The translations under genes and the position numbers were made by a program. A model generated the notes under the pieces. That model searched no databases and had not been told where the DNA came from. It saw nothing but the letters and a program-made list of their open reading frames with translations. A stretch of 64,000 nt of DNA from Marinilabilia salmonicolor (GTDB lineage: Bacteria; Bacteroidota; Bacteroidia; Bacteroidales; Marinilabiliaceae). Below, piece by piece: positions 52,351 to 61,077 of the stretch (positions within the stretch are counted from its first letter, which is position 1; every line of letters starts with the position of its first letter). The DNA lies in assembly GCF_003003035.1 (NCBI RefSeq), contig NZ_PVTS01000001.1:186001-250000 (forward strand), in the 5' to 3' direction.

Positions 52351-53430
52351 TCAGAATATTCGTTTCCTTTTGTTTCTGTATTTACCCGTGTTTTGTTGGT
52401 CAATGAGTGGATTGGACGATGCCTGACAGGGGACAGCAGGTCTTTGACCCCGGTTTCGCAGGCTGAAGTTTTGATTGAATTCAAAAATCAGGGAGAGTTC
52501 ATGTGCTCCGGCAGAATTCCATCCCAGATTGCTGATGGTAATGTCGTAGCTGTATCCAAAACGGACGGCGCCATGACGGTACGACAGGGAAAGGACGATG
52601 GCATCCTGATTGAATTTGGATTCTGTGTCGTTGCCAAACACCGGAAGCCCCCGGTACCATAGTCCTATTTCCAGCGGGTCGTTGAACCAGTATGCACCAA
52701 CATCTGCCTGGTTGAAATTTTGCTGATGCTGAATCCTGAAAGTTCCGCTGAAGGAACGGTCTCCTTTTATTCTTCGCCGCCTTTCTGTCCAGAAATTCAC
52801 TCCTCCAAAGAATACATATTTCCGGGGAAGTTGCATTCTTTCTCCCAAAAAGGAGTAGTTGGGGGTTGCCAGGTGGTCGGCGGTCATGCCAACCCACATG
52901 AAGGGGCTGTAAAACAATACAGAGGAGGCAAAGTCAACATACTCTGCCTGTTCATTGGTTAGTTGATCCCACGAACCTGACGCACCTCCTCCTATTTGCT
53001 CATCGGCAAAGCGCAGTTTGCTGAAATCAATGGAGCGGTTTCCGTAGGCAAACTGAATGGCAGGAACTACCTGCCACTGATCTGTAATCTGTATGTTGTA
53101 AGAGTATTGAAGTGCTGCATGTGTGGTTGTTAATCCGGCACTTCCTGCTTTGTCTTGTATGAGTTGTATCCCCAAACCACTGTTGAATGAGTTGAAGTAG
53201 TTGTCGAAGGAGACGGCATAAGAGGAAAATGCTTTTTCTATTCCCGGCCACTGGTTCCTGTAATTCATGACCAGTCGCCCTCCATCGGTAGCCCCGGCAA
53301 AAGAGGGGCTCAGATACAGTGGTGATGCATAGAACTGAGAAAAATGAAGGTCCTGTGCAAAAGAGCCCGTCCCTGACAAGAGGAAAAGCATACTCCAAAG
53401 AGCGATATGTATTGGTTTGATTTTATGCAT
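52351..53430 (-). CDS. PorP/SprF family type IX secretion outer-membrane protein
   Basis: 359 residues. The signal peptide ends in GTGSFAQ, followed by the family opening DLHFSQFYASPLYLSPSFAG and repeated beta-strand pairs of a 14-strand-like barrel (YRNQWPGIEKAFSSYAVSFD, VVPAIQFAYGN, FRFGYSYDI-like near the end). SprF-type proteins attach or secrete specific type B cargo. The gene lies 15 bases after the giant PKD protein gene, its probable cargo. The C-terminal ~35 residues (basic, NKRKRIF) extend past the last strand. Confidence 0.92.
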   Translation of the reverse strand: MHKIKPIHIALWSMLFLLSGTGSFAQDLHFSQFYASPLYLSPSFAGATDGGRLVMNYRNQWPGIEKAFSSYAVSFDNYFNSFNSGLGIQLIQDKAGSAGLTTTHAALQYSYNIQITDQWQVVPAIQFAYGNRSIDFSKLRFADEQIGGGASGSWDQLTNEQAEYVDFASSVLFYSPFMWVGMTADHLATPNYSFLGERMQLPRKYVFFGGVNFWTERRRRIKGDRSFSGTFRIQHQQNFNQADVGAYWFNDPLEIGLWYRGLPVFGNDTESKFNQDAIVLSLSYRHGAVRFGYSYDITISNLGWNSAGAHELSLIFEFNQNFSLRNRGQRPAVPCQASSNPLIDQQNTGKYRNKRKRIF

Positions 53431-53445
53431 AACGGGGCCATCTCT

Positions 53446-56400
53446 TTATCTGAGCAGGGTTACATCTCCTGCTTTTTCAATTCGTTTTCCGTCACTCATG
53501 GTGGCTGTTACCCGCCAGATATAAACACCCTGAGGCGCCAGCTTATCACGGTAATAGCCGTCCCATCCGCGATTGATTTCGGTGGTTTCGAACAGTAGTT
53601 CTCCCCAACGGGAGAATATCTGGAGTTTGTATTCTACGATGCCTTTCTGCACAAATGGATAGAATACATGATTGGTTCGTTCGCCAAATTGGTACTGGCC
53701 ACCTGTGGGGCCATTCTTGTTGGGGGTAAAAGCATTGGGGAAGTCAATTTCTCCGCCCTGTTCAGCTTTGACCGCATCCGGAATGGTAATTTCATCTGTG
53801 CATCCATCTGAATTCTCCACCCTTAGTGTAACATCGTAGCTGCCGGTGCTGGCATAGGAATGGGTGGGGGAAAATTCAACTGATGAATTGCCGTCTCCGA
53901 ATGACCATTCCCAGAAATCGGCTCCCTGCGATTTATTTAGGAAGGTTACTTCGTCATCAGGAATGTAAACAACCTTGGGAACCGGCTCAAAGAGGGCTGT
54001 AGGGGTATTGTATATTTGAATGGTTACCTCTTCTGCAGTTATGGTTCCGCCCGGGCCATAGGCTGTGAGTCGAACCGGATAGGTGCCGGGTACCCGGTAG
54101 GTGTGTGTGGGCTCGTGCTCATTGGAGGACTGCCCATCACCAAATTCCCAAAGATAGGAGGTGGCATCAAGCGTGTTGTTGTAAAAGGAGACAGTCAGAG
54201 GTGGACATCCGCTTTCATCCTGCCCGTAGTCGATGGCGGGCATCATAGGAAGGATGGATATGATCTCTGATGTGGTGGCTTCACAAAAATCACTGTAGGC
54301 ACGCAGGCTGATTTCATAATCTCCTGAGGCTTCGTATTGATGAGGTTCCGGACTGGTTGCTTCAGAAGTGGTGCCATCTCCAAAGGACCACAAATAATTC
54401 CATTGACCGGTCGTTGTATTGTTAACTGAAACAGTTCGGTCGGGCATCTGTTGTTCTGTCGGAGTCGCGGTAAAATCCGGCGAGGGAGTCGGATGCACGG
54501 TTATCATTGTCGCGGCCTCTTCAGGACATCCAAACGACGAGGTGCCTGTTACCGATATTTCGTAGCTGATATCTTCCTGATTGTTATTTACAAAAGTATG
54601 GGCGGTTTGATAGTTGCCTGTTTCGGTGCTCCCGTCACCAAAGTTCCAATAATAACTTTTTGCACCTGACTGTGTCAGTAGCTGGGATGTTAGCGGAGAA
54701 CAGCCTTCTTCCGGTGTGGCTGTGAGCTCAATTTCACGGACGGGATAAACTGTAATGTATGTGAAATAGCTGTCTGTGCATCCGTAGTCGTTTTCAGCCG
54801 TCAGATTTACTCTGAAAGATTGAACATATGCTTCCTGGTTTGTGTAGGTGTGCGATGGGGTCTCTTCTTCACTGAAATCGCTCCCGTCTCCAAAATCCCA
54901 GGTGTAACCAGTGGCTCCTGAACTTTGATTGTTGAGTGTGACACTCATCGGTGAACATCCTGCAAGGTCGGAGGTCTCAAATAGGGCCTGAGGTATTGGA
55001 TTGACCGTTATTTGATAGTCTTTTGTGTCGTTGCAGTTGTCTGCGGTTTTTGCTGTAAATGTGATGTCAAAAGTTTCAGGAGAATTGGTGGTCGTCCGGA
55101 AGATGTGAGTCGGGTTTTCCTGAGTACTTGCGGCTCCGTCGCCAAAATCCCATTCGTAGGTTTGGGCATTGACGGATGTGTTTTCAAAGGTTATTTCCAA
55201 CGGAGAGCAGGCCTCGGTTGTAAATGGCGCCAGGCTGGCCTCTGCCTGTGGGAGGAAGTTGACTGTCTGCACAGCACTTCCGGTGCAGTTGTCTGCGGAG
55301 GTCTCAGTCCAGGTAAAGAGGTACTGTCCGGGGGTATCTGCGGCGACGGCTGTTGTTGGGGCGGATGCATCTGTAAATATTGCGCTTCCGGGGCCTGTAG
55401 TCATGCTCCAGCTGCCTGTTCCGAAATCCGGTATGGCTTCAAGGCTGGTGGACAATCCGCATACTTCTATGTCTTCACCTGCTGAAGGGGAAGGACTTTC
55501 GGAAAAGGTAACGGTTACAACATCAGTGGAAGTACAGCCGTTCAGGTCAATCTCCCGGGACAGTTCATAGACACCGTATGTGTCAGCAGTAATGGTGGCG
55601 TTGGTGGAAGAAGCATCATCAAATGAAATATTGCCCGGGCCTGATATTACCTGCCAGAGTCCGGTAGCTCCACTAACCTCATTGCTGTTGAGCTGATGGG
55701 TCAGAGAACAGAGTTGTTCATCCGGGCCTGCATCAGCCACGGGTTGTTCTTTGACAATGACACTGATGTCTGTTTGATCTGAGCAGCCCTTGTCGTCGAT
55801 TACCGTGTAGGTATAGGTGAATGTTCCTGTTTCGGTGGAACTAAATTCCGGGTTTGCAGCATCTGTGGCTGAGAGTTTGTCGGTATCACTCCCGCTCCAT
55901 GTATGACTTGTAAATACCGTGGAGCCTCCATCGGTAATAGGGCTAAGCTCTACGGTTTCACCGGCACAAACCTCAATGGGGTTGGGGTCGAAAACAATGG
56001 AAACCTCTTCAATGTCAATGGTGATGTTGGCCTGATTGCTGCAGCCGGTGTCATCGGTGACTGTTGCCGTGAGGTTGAAGCTTCCTGTATTGGTTGTGTT
56101 AAAGTCCGGATTGGTGATGTTGGTGGCACTAAGCGGGGCTGTGTCTCCCGTCCATTGGATAGAGTAGGGTGGAGTTCCTCCGCTTATGGCTGCGTTGAGT
56201 TGCAGATCCAGACCCGGACAGAGGTAGATAGAGGTGCCCGGTGTGATGTCGAGGGAAGGTGCCTCCCTTACTTCAATGTCAATACTTCCTGACGCTGAAC
56301 AGCCATAGGCATTCGATATATTATAGGTAATGGTGTGCGTTCCCGGACCTGCCGCAACAGGGGTGAATTCACCAGTGGAGGGATCAACTCCTGGTCCCGA

Positions 56401-57357
56401 CCAGGTTCCTCCGGGGGTGGCCGGCACCAGAGTATAAGGAGCATCGGTTTCACAAAAGGGTCCTGCAGGATCAACAGATCCGTCCGGGATGGCAACAATC
56501 AAAGCCATGGCAGTTGTTGTTACTGGTGGATTGTCGCCGTTTATTGGATCTCCCGGAGGGGTTGTGGGGTCCTCATTGTATGGGTTGCAGGTATTCCAGT
56601 TGCGAATGGTAACTTCAAACATATCTCCCACCTCGTAATAGTCGGGTATGTATATCTCTTCAGAAATAGAGGGAGGAGGGGCAGGGGCTTCAGCCGGTTC
56701 GGGATAATATTCCACCGAGCCACGGTGTGGCCAGGAGTATCCAACGCCACCAACTGTTGCATCGATTATGGAAGTTGAGCCTGTTCCATAAATCCATTGC
56801 GTCCATCGATTTTTATTATTTGGGGTGTCTTCTTCATCCGGCGGAGTACAATTCCATTGACTTACATCCGTGAAACGTACGCTTCCGTCGTTTCCAACGC
56901 AAATGGGAAAAACCACCGGGCTGATGTTTAATTCTCCTCCGTTTTCGTTGTCAATGTCCCATACAGTTGCCGTCTGGCCCTGTCCCGAGCTGGTACATAA
57001 TACGCCATCAACCATTAAAAAGGCCTCTGCGTAGTAATTGCATCTGTCTCCGTTTTTAGGATATATATGTGTGGCACTTGCCTGCCAGTTACCAGTTGTG
57101 AGTTCTGATGCAGAAATGATTTCCGGATCTGAACCATCCCCCCAGTCGAAGTAAATGCTAACGTTTCCTGTCCCTCCATCATCTACTCCGCGGAACGTGA
57201 CAATGCGTTCCACTGTCACCGGAGCACAACGTTTATTGAATATCCAATCATCGTTTTGTCCGTTGGAGTAGTCACAACTTTGCGCATAACCCATGTTTGC
57301 CGTTAACAGCCAGAATGCTGCGGCACCAAATAACCCTGTGAATATGTTTCTGTTCAT
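53446..57357 (-). CDS. Giant PKD-repeat surface protein with type B T9SS sorting domain
   Basis: 1303 residues. Signal peptide (MNRNIFTGLFGAAAFWLLTA). The N-terminal third has Ig/SprB-like modules rich in Cys, Gly and Thr; the rest carries six PKD domains marked by YEWDFGDG, YTWDFGDG, YYWNFGDG, YLWSFGDG, YLWEFGDG and WEWSFGDG. The C-terminal type B signal has FPNAFTPNKNG, LQIFSRWGELLFE, GWDGYYRD, APQGVYIWRV and ends DVTLLR. It is probably an adhesin or gliding-type surface filament delivered with the PorP/SprF partner encoded next. Confidence 0.93.
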   Translation of the reverse strand: MNRNIFTGLFGAAAFWLLTANMGYAQSCDYSNGQNDDWIFNKRCAPVTVERIVTFRGVDDGGTGNVSIYFDWGDGSDPEIISASELTTGNWQASATHIYPKNGDRCNYYAEAFLMVDGVLCTSSGQGQTATVWDIDNENGGELNISPVVFPICVGNDGSVRFTDVSQWNCTPPDEEDTPNNKNRWTQWIYGTGSTSIIDATVGGVGYSWPHRGSVEYYPEPAEAPAPPPSISEEIYIPDYYEVGDMFEVTIRNWNTCNPYNEDPTTPPGDPINGDNPPVTTTAMALIVAIPDGSVDPAGPFCETDAPYTLVPATPGGTWSGPGVDPSTGEFTPVAAGPGTHTITYNISNAYGCSASGSIDIEVREAPSLDITPGTSIYLCPGLDLQLNAAISGGTPPYSIQWTGDTAPLSATNITNPDFNTTNTGSFNLTATVTDDTGCSNQANITIDIEEVSIVFDPNPIEVCAGETVELSPITDGGSTVFTSHTWSGSDTDKLSATDAANPEFSSTETGTFTYTYTVIDDKGCSDQTDISVIVKEQPVADAGPDEQLCSLTHQLNSNEVSGATGLWQVISGPGNISFDDASSTNATITADTYGVYELSREIDLNGCTSTDVVTVTFSESPSPSAGEDIEVCGLSTSLEAIPDFGTGSWSMTTGPGSAIFTDASAPTTAVAADTPGQYLFTWTETSADNCTGSAVQTVNFLPQAEASLAPFTTEACSPLEITFENTSVNAQTYEWDFGDGAASTQENPTHIFRTTTNSPETFDITFTAKTADNCNDTKDYQITVNPIPQALFETSDLAGCSPMSVTLNNQSSGATGYTWDFGDGSDFSEEETPSHTYTNQEAYVQSFRVNLTAENDYGCTDSYFTYITVYPVREIELTATPEEGCSPLTSQLLTQSGAKSYYWNFGDGSTETGNYQTAHTFVNNNQEDISYEISVTGTSSFGCPEEAATMITVHPTPSPDFTATPTEQQMPDRTVSVNNTTTGQWNYLWSFGDGTTSEATSPEPHQYEASGDYEISLRAYSDFCEATTSEIISILPMMPAIDYGQDESGCPPLTVSFYNNTLDATSYLWEFGDGQSSNEHEPTHTYRVPGTYPVRLTAYGPGGTITAEEVTIQIYNTPTALFEPVPKVVYIPDDEVTFLNKSQGADFWEWSFGDGNSSVEFSPTHSYASTGSYDVTLRVENSDGCTDEITIPDAVKAEQGGEIDFPNAFTPNKNGPTGGQYQFGERTNHVFYPFVQKGIVEYKLQIFSRWGELLFETTEINRGWDGYYRDKLAPQGVYIWRVTATMSDGKRIEKAGDVTLLR

Positions 57358-57631
57358 ATTTTTGAGTATGACCCTTTCACTCGCCTCTTAACTTCGTCTT
57401 GGCCCGATTTACAAATCAGGTTTACAACAAAATATGAATTTTATCAGACTAAGTCAATTGCTGACTTAATCGTGAGATGTGTCATTTTTTTTCTGACCTT
57501 ATTTTGGAAAATTTACATAAGTCCTTCGCGGTTGGGTGGGGTTATATTGAAAATGAGGACTTATGTTTCACGACTTTTGACCCTGATGAGGTTTTTCTCC
57601 ATCATGGTTGCGGTCCTTATCTCTTTAACGT

Positions 57632-58543
57632 ATGATAAACAAATTCATTGCATCGGTTTTGCCTTACCTGCCAAAGAAATTTGTCTGGATCTTTTCAAGG
57701 CGCTATATATCAGGCAAAAAAATTGATGATGCTGTTGCTGCTTCACACAAACTTGCAAAGGAAGGAATCCGGGTAACCATTGATCACCTCGGGGAATATA
57801 TCTCAGAAATCAGTCAGGCGGATGAGGTAAGAAAAGTCTATCTGGAAATGATTGATCGTTTTGAAAAGGAAGGGATTCAGGCTACTTATTCTCTGAAACC
57901 CTCCAGCTTCGGACTTCAGATCGATTTTGAAACGGGGTATAATTATGTGCGGGAGATTGTGGAAAAGGCCCGTTCTTATGGCTCATTTGTCCGCATTGAT
58001 ATGGAAGACAGCAGTTGCGTGGATGATGAACTGAAGCTGTATCAGAAACTTCATGATTTATTTCCGAAAAATGTGGGCATCGTGATACAGGCATATTTAA
58101 AGCGCACCCCTGAAGATCTGGAATTCCTTGCAGAATTGCATTCTCCCGAAAAGCCTGTCAATGTGCGTCTTTGTAAAGGGATTTATGTGGAGCCTGAAAA
58201 TATAGCCATCAAAGACCGTAAAGAAATCAATGTCCACTTTCTGGATGCCCTTGATTTTCTATTTAAGAAAGGAATATTTGTGGGTATTGCCACTCACGAC
58301 AGGGAGTTGACGGATGGTGCTCAGCAGTTGATTCAGCATTATTCTCTTAGCGATAAGGATTATGAGTTCCAGATGTTGTATGGTGTAACTCCGGAGTTGA
58401 GAAGGGAGCTTTTAACTGCAGGTCACCGGATGCGGGTTTATGTTCCTTTTGGTGAACAATGGTTTGGATATTCAACCAGGCGTTTGAAGGAAAATCCGCG
58501 CATGGCTTTTTATATCATTAAGGCATTGTTTTACAGAGGCTGA
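57632..58543 (+). CDS. Proline dehydrogenase
   Basis: 303 residues, monofunctional FAD-dependent proline dehydrogenase barrel. Motifs: TIDHLGEYISE, SLKPSSFGLQID, VRIDMEDSSCVDD, VQAYLKRTPEDL-like (here VIQAYLKRTPEDLEFL), VRLCKGIYVEP, GIATHDRELTDG, EFQMLYGVTPELRREL and VYVPFGEQWFGYSTRRLKE. It oxidises proline to pyrroline-5-carboxylate at the inner membrane, passing electrons to quinone. The partner dehydrogenase is not in the window. It is transcribed away from the PKD gene. A heptanucleotide array begins 18 bases after the stop. Confidence 0.94.
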   Translation: MINKFIASVLPYLPKKFVWIFSRRYISGKKIDDAVAASHKLAKEGIRVTIDHLGEYISEISQADEVRKVYLEMIDRFEKEGIQATYSLKPSSFGLQIDFETGYNYVREIVEKARSYGSFVRIDMEDSSCVDDELKLYQKLHDLFPKNVGIVIQAYLKRTPEDLEFLAELHSPEKPVNVRLCKGIYVEPENIAIKDRKEINVHFLDALDFLFKKGIFVGIATHDRELTDGAQQLIQHYSLSDKDYEFQMLYGVTPELRRELLTAGHRMRVYVPFGEQWFGYSTRRLKENPRMAFYIIKALFYRG

Positions 58544-58560
58544 AGGCAATTGCCAGTTAA

Positions 58561-58630
58561 CAATGATCAATGACCAATAATCAATGATTAATAATCAATG
58601 ACCAATAATCAATGATCAATGATCAATGAA
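58561..58630 (+). repeat. Heptanucleotide array CAATGAT, ten units
   Basis: Ten consecutive seven-base units, CAATGAT, CAATGAC, CAATAAT or TAATAAT, closing with CAATGAA. Every unit contains TGA or TAA on the plus strand, so stops fall in all three frames just downstream of the proline dehydrogenase stop codon. Confidence 0.85.
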
Positions 58631-58712
58631 ACGAGTCCCGAATGTTCGGGACGAGTTCCATCCGACCTTGAAAATAATTTTTATAAGGATGAATAGAGAG
58701 CATTAGCATTCT

Positions 58713-58779
58713 GGGGTCAAGCGTAGCAGCCTGCCCCGATTCTTCGGGGATGCAAATGGTACTTTATGGGCATACACTA
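58713..58779. repeat. Palindromic element family A, degenerate right half (copy A6) with a nested hairpin
   Basis: Shows TCAAGCGTAGCA, then an inserted hairpin (CCCCGATTCTTCGGGG), then GCAAATGGTACTTTATGG and the end CATACACTA. It abuts copy A7 in tandem. The left half is not recognisable. Confidence 0.55.
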
Positions 58780-58780
58780 A

Positions 58781-58949
58781 TTGGTGTTTGTCCCTAAACT
58801 AAGCAAATTCTGTTTTTAGAGCTGTTTCTGGTCAGAAAGTGCCAATTGCTAGGCTTGCAAAGCCGCCAAAAACGGAGTTTACCAATCGTAAATGAGTATT
58901 TTGGCGGCGAGCGTAACGACGCAAGTGGTACTTTATGGACAGAAACCAA
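58781..58949. repeat. Palindromic element family A, complete (copy A7)
   Basis: Starts TTGGTGTTTGTCCCTAAACT and ends TTTATGGACAGAAACCAA; the outermost bases form AATTGG/CCAATT, different from TAGT/ACTA of other copies but still complementary. Interior nearly identical to A4 at 28.8 kb (about 95% by eye), including the tip AGTTTAC-CAATC-GTAAATGA. Confidence 0.85.
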
Positions 58950-58950
58950 T

Positions 58951-58984
58951 TAAAGGGTCGTTTCTCGTTTGAAACGACCCTTTA
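58951..58984. terminator. Perfect 14-base-arm hairpin after the repeat cluster
   Basis: TAAAGGGTCGTTTC pairs perfectly with GAAACGACCCTTTA around TCGTTT. It may terminate transcripts leaving the proline dehydrogenase region, though no T-run follows. Confidence 0.6.
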
Positions 58985-59253
58985 CACACAGGAATTGTTG
59001 GGAGGAAATTAAAAAATGTCTCCACGTCAAAGATCTTCTTTTACCTGCTCTTCCATATTACCTCTGTGTTATCTGTATTTTAAATTCTTGTTGGCCCTAC
59101 TTCTTCCATACAATCGTTCCACTTCGTGCTAACCAGGAGTGATGAAACAGTAGGCACGATGGCGGGCCTGCAGATAATCGGAGCTTTAAGAAAATAAATA
59201 ATCCAAAAGGTAAATGAAAAGTCCTTCCTGGTTATTGATTTTGAATAAAAAAA

Positions 59254-59321
59254 TATTGTTTTTCAATAAAAAATATTTGTTTTTCAATATTATTTTGTCT
59301 TATATTTGTTTATTGATAAAC
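59254..59321 (+). promoter_or_regulatory. Promoter and repeated operator of the DUF2975/XRE pair
   Basis: -33 TTTG (59276-59279), 21-base spacer, perfect -7 TATATTTG (59301-59308). Inverted repeat TATTG-TTTTT-CAATA lies at 59254-59268, a near copy at 59273-59290 overlaps the -33, and a perfect GTTTAT-TG-ATAAAC lies at 59308-59321 near the start site. These are good candidates for autoregulatory binding by the small XRE protein. Confidence 0.7.
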
Positions 59322-59337
59322 GATAAAACTCTGACTT

Positions 59338-60063
59338 ATGAAAAATTTGTTTTTGAAGAAAGAAAAGGGCATGCTTAAAGGGGTTTTTTTTAAGAGAAAA
59401 ATTACATTTCTTTCTGTTATTGCCGGTGTGCTTTATGTATGGATGCTTATTTTTCCTGTTTGGGATGAGTGGGAAGATGCTAAGTCAGGTTTTCTGCGTG
59501 GCTGGGGCGTTGAAGGGTATGAGAATCAGGAAGGCCTGGTAAGGGATTCTTTGTTTGAAGTTTTTTACGTAAGAGTTACCCCTGAAGAGAGTGTTATGTT
59601 CTTTCCGGAAAATATTCAATTAGAAGGAGGAGAAAATGTTGATTCTAGTTATTCGCTTATGAAAATAGCTTTGCCTGATGAGGTTGTGCGGAAAGCTAAA
59701 ATAAATGCAATGGAGATTCTGCAAGGAATTATATCTTTAATCATGTTGGTGCTCTATCTTATGTTGCCTTTCCGTTTCTTTGGGTTGATTTCATACCTCC
59801 AAAACGGATATTTCTTTGATCGTAGAAATGTTCGGCTTATCCGGCAAATGAGTTGGATGATAATTGGGCTCTATTTGTGCGATTATTTGTTTAAGCATCT
59901 TTCCTGGAAAATTAATCTGACATTATTTGACTTGAAGGATTATGCTATAGTTCAAATTGCTTCAGATCCTCTTTGGTTGGTTATTGGGGTGGTTGCATTG
60001 CTCCTGGCTGAAGTTTTTGCACAAGGTGTTTTGCTTGAGGAGGAACGGAAATTAACAATCTAA
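59338..60063 (+). CDS. DUF2975 family membrane protein
   Basis: 241 residues with four predicted membrane spans (ITFLSVIAGVLYVWMLIF, GIISLIMLVLYLMLPFRFF, SWMIIGLYLCDYLF and PLWLVIGVVALLLAEVFAQG) and an external loop between the first two. The segment YFFDRRNVRLIRQMSW and the ending EVFAQGVLLEEERKLTI are the usual DUF2975 landmarks. Function unknown. It is nearly always paired with a small XRE regulator, as here 12 bases downstream. Confidence 0.88.
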   Translation: MKNLFLKKEKGMLKGVFFKRKITFLSVIAGVLYVWMLIFPVWDEWEDAKSGFLRGWGVEGYENQEGLVRDSLFEVFYVRVTPEESVMFFPENIQLEGGENVDSSYSLMKIALPDEVVRKAKINAMEILQGIISLIMLVLYLMLPFRFFGLISYLQNGYFFDRRNVRLIRQMSWMIIGLYLCDYLFKHLSWKINLTLFDLKDYAIVQIASDPLWLVIGVVALLLAEVFAQGVLLEEERKLTI

Positions 60064-60075
60064 AACGGAAGAAAG

Positions 60076-60279
60076 ATGGCGATTATAGTGAATTTGGATG
60101 TGGTCATGGCTAAACGCAAAATTTCTCTGGGAGAACTGGCGAAGAGGATCGATATCACTCAGGCTAATCTCTCCATATTGAAAACGGGGAAAGCTAAGGC
60201 AATACGTTTTAGTACGCTTGAGGCTATATGTGAAGAGCTTGATTGTCAACCAGGTGATATATTGGAGTTTAGAGAGTGA
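60076..60279 (+). CDS. Small XRE-family (HTH_26, YozG-like) regulator
   Basis: 67 residues made almost wholly of a helix-turn-helix: MAKRKISLGELAKRIDITQA then NLSILKTGKAKAIRFSTLEA, followed by ICEELDCQPGDILEF, the standard end of this family. Paired with the DUF2975 membrane protein, which may control its activity. The inverted repeats at the operon promoter suggest autoregulation. Confidence 0.9.
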   Translation: MAIIVNLDVVMAKRKISLGELAKRIDITQANLSILKTGKAKAIRFSTLEAICEELDCQPGDILEFRE

Positions 60280-60478
60280 TGTTTTCGGGTTTAAAATGAT
60301 TTTTGAACAAGTTGCATGTCAAGTTGGCTGGTTTTTAATTGCTTTTATGACAAGTCGGCACTCAGGGTGTCTTAATGCTGTCATTATTACAGATTTATGG
60401 CATTGGCATTTCCTTTGAAGTAGGTTGGACAGAAAACAAAAATTAAATGTCAAACCAAAAAATTAGGAGGATATAGTT

Positions 60479-60928
60479 ATGACACTTGTAAGAAGATTTA
60501 ACAACCAGGTACCCGACATCGCCAACATTTTTGACGATTTCTTTGGAGGTGATTTCTTTGGAGCACCCGTTCGTCAGGTACGCAAAACTTCTACTCCTGC
60601 TGTTAATGTAATGGAGAATGAAGATGAGTATGTAATTGAAGTTGCTGCTCCGGGTATGAAGAAAGACGATTTTAAAGTTGAGGTGAACAATGGCGTGCTG
60701 AGCATCTCTGCCGAAATGGAAGAGAAAGATGAGCAGAAGAATGAAGAGAAAGGCTATACCCGCCGCGAGTTTTGCTATTCATCATTTAACCGCTCATTTG
60801 CTATTCCCAAGAATGAGGTGGATGAAGGAAAAATTGATGCCTCTTACAAAGATGGTCTTCTGAAAATTAAATTGCAGAAGAGGGAAGAGATAAAACCGAA
60901 GCCTGCCCGTATGATTGAAATTAAATAA
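60479..60928 (+). CDS. Hsp20/alpha-crystallin small heat shock protein
   Basis: 149 residues. The alpha-crystallin domain (about 38-140) begins TPAVNVMENEDEYVIEVAAP and ends IDASYKDGLLKIKLQKRE, followed by KPARMIEIK. It holds unfolded proteins in an ATP-independent way. A very strong ribosome site (AGGAGGATATAGTT before ATG) is unusual for this phylum and fits burst expression. A terminator follows; the 199 bases upstream contain no clear promoter match. Confidence 0.95.
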   Translation: MTLVRRFNNQVPDIANIFDDFFGGDFFGAPVRQVRKTSTPAVNVMENEDEYVIEVAAPGMKKDDFKVEVNNGVLSISAEMEEKDEQKNEEKGYTRREFCYSSFNRSFAIPKNEVDEGKIDASYKDGLLKIKLQKREEIKPKPARMIEIK

Positions 60929-60965
60929 CCAGGTTAAATTATTTTTGAGTGACTCTTTTTGATGG

Positions 60966-61004
60966 CTCCCTCTGTCGGCTTTTGCCGGCAGGGGGAGTTT
61001 TTTT
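60966..61004 (+). terminator. Terminator of the hsp20 gene
   Basis: CTCCCTCTGTCGGC pairs with GCCGGCAGGGGGAG (G-U and one mismatch tolerated) around TTTT, then seven T. Confidence 0.92.
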
Positions 61005-61077
61005 GTGAATGGACTTTTGTCTCTTTGCGGGGTGCATTGCGATTAATAAAGAGAGTGGTTGTGCGGGAAAATTTCAG

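Noticed and set aside
57472-57726. 84-codon ORF overlapping the start of proline dehydrogenase
   Set aside because: It overlaps the proline dehydrogenase start in another frame and shows no domain or conserved motif; the region is more likely promoter.
26844-58630. Period-7 arrays considered as CRISPR or as microsatellite noise
   Set aside because: Units are only seven bases with no spacers and no cas genes, so not CRISPR. The keeping of TAG while other bases vary makes simple slippage a poor full explanation; they are reported as a finding instead.
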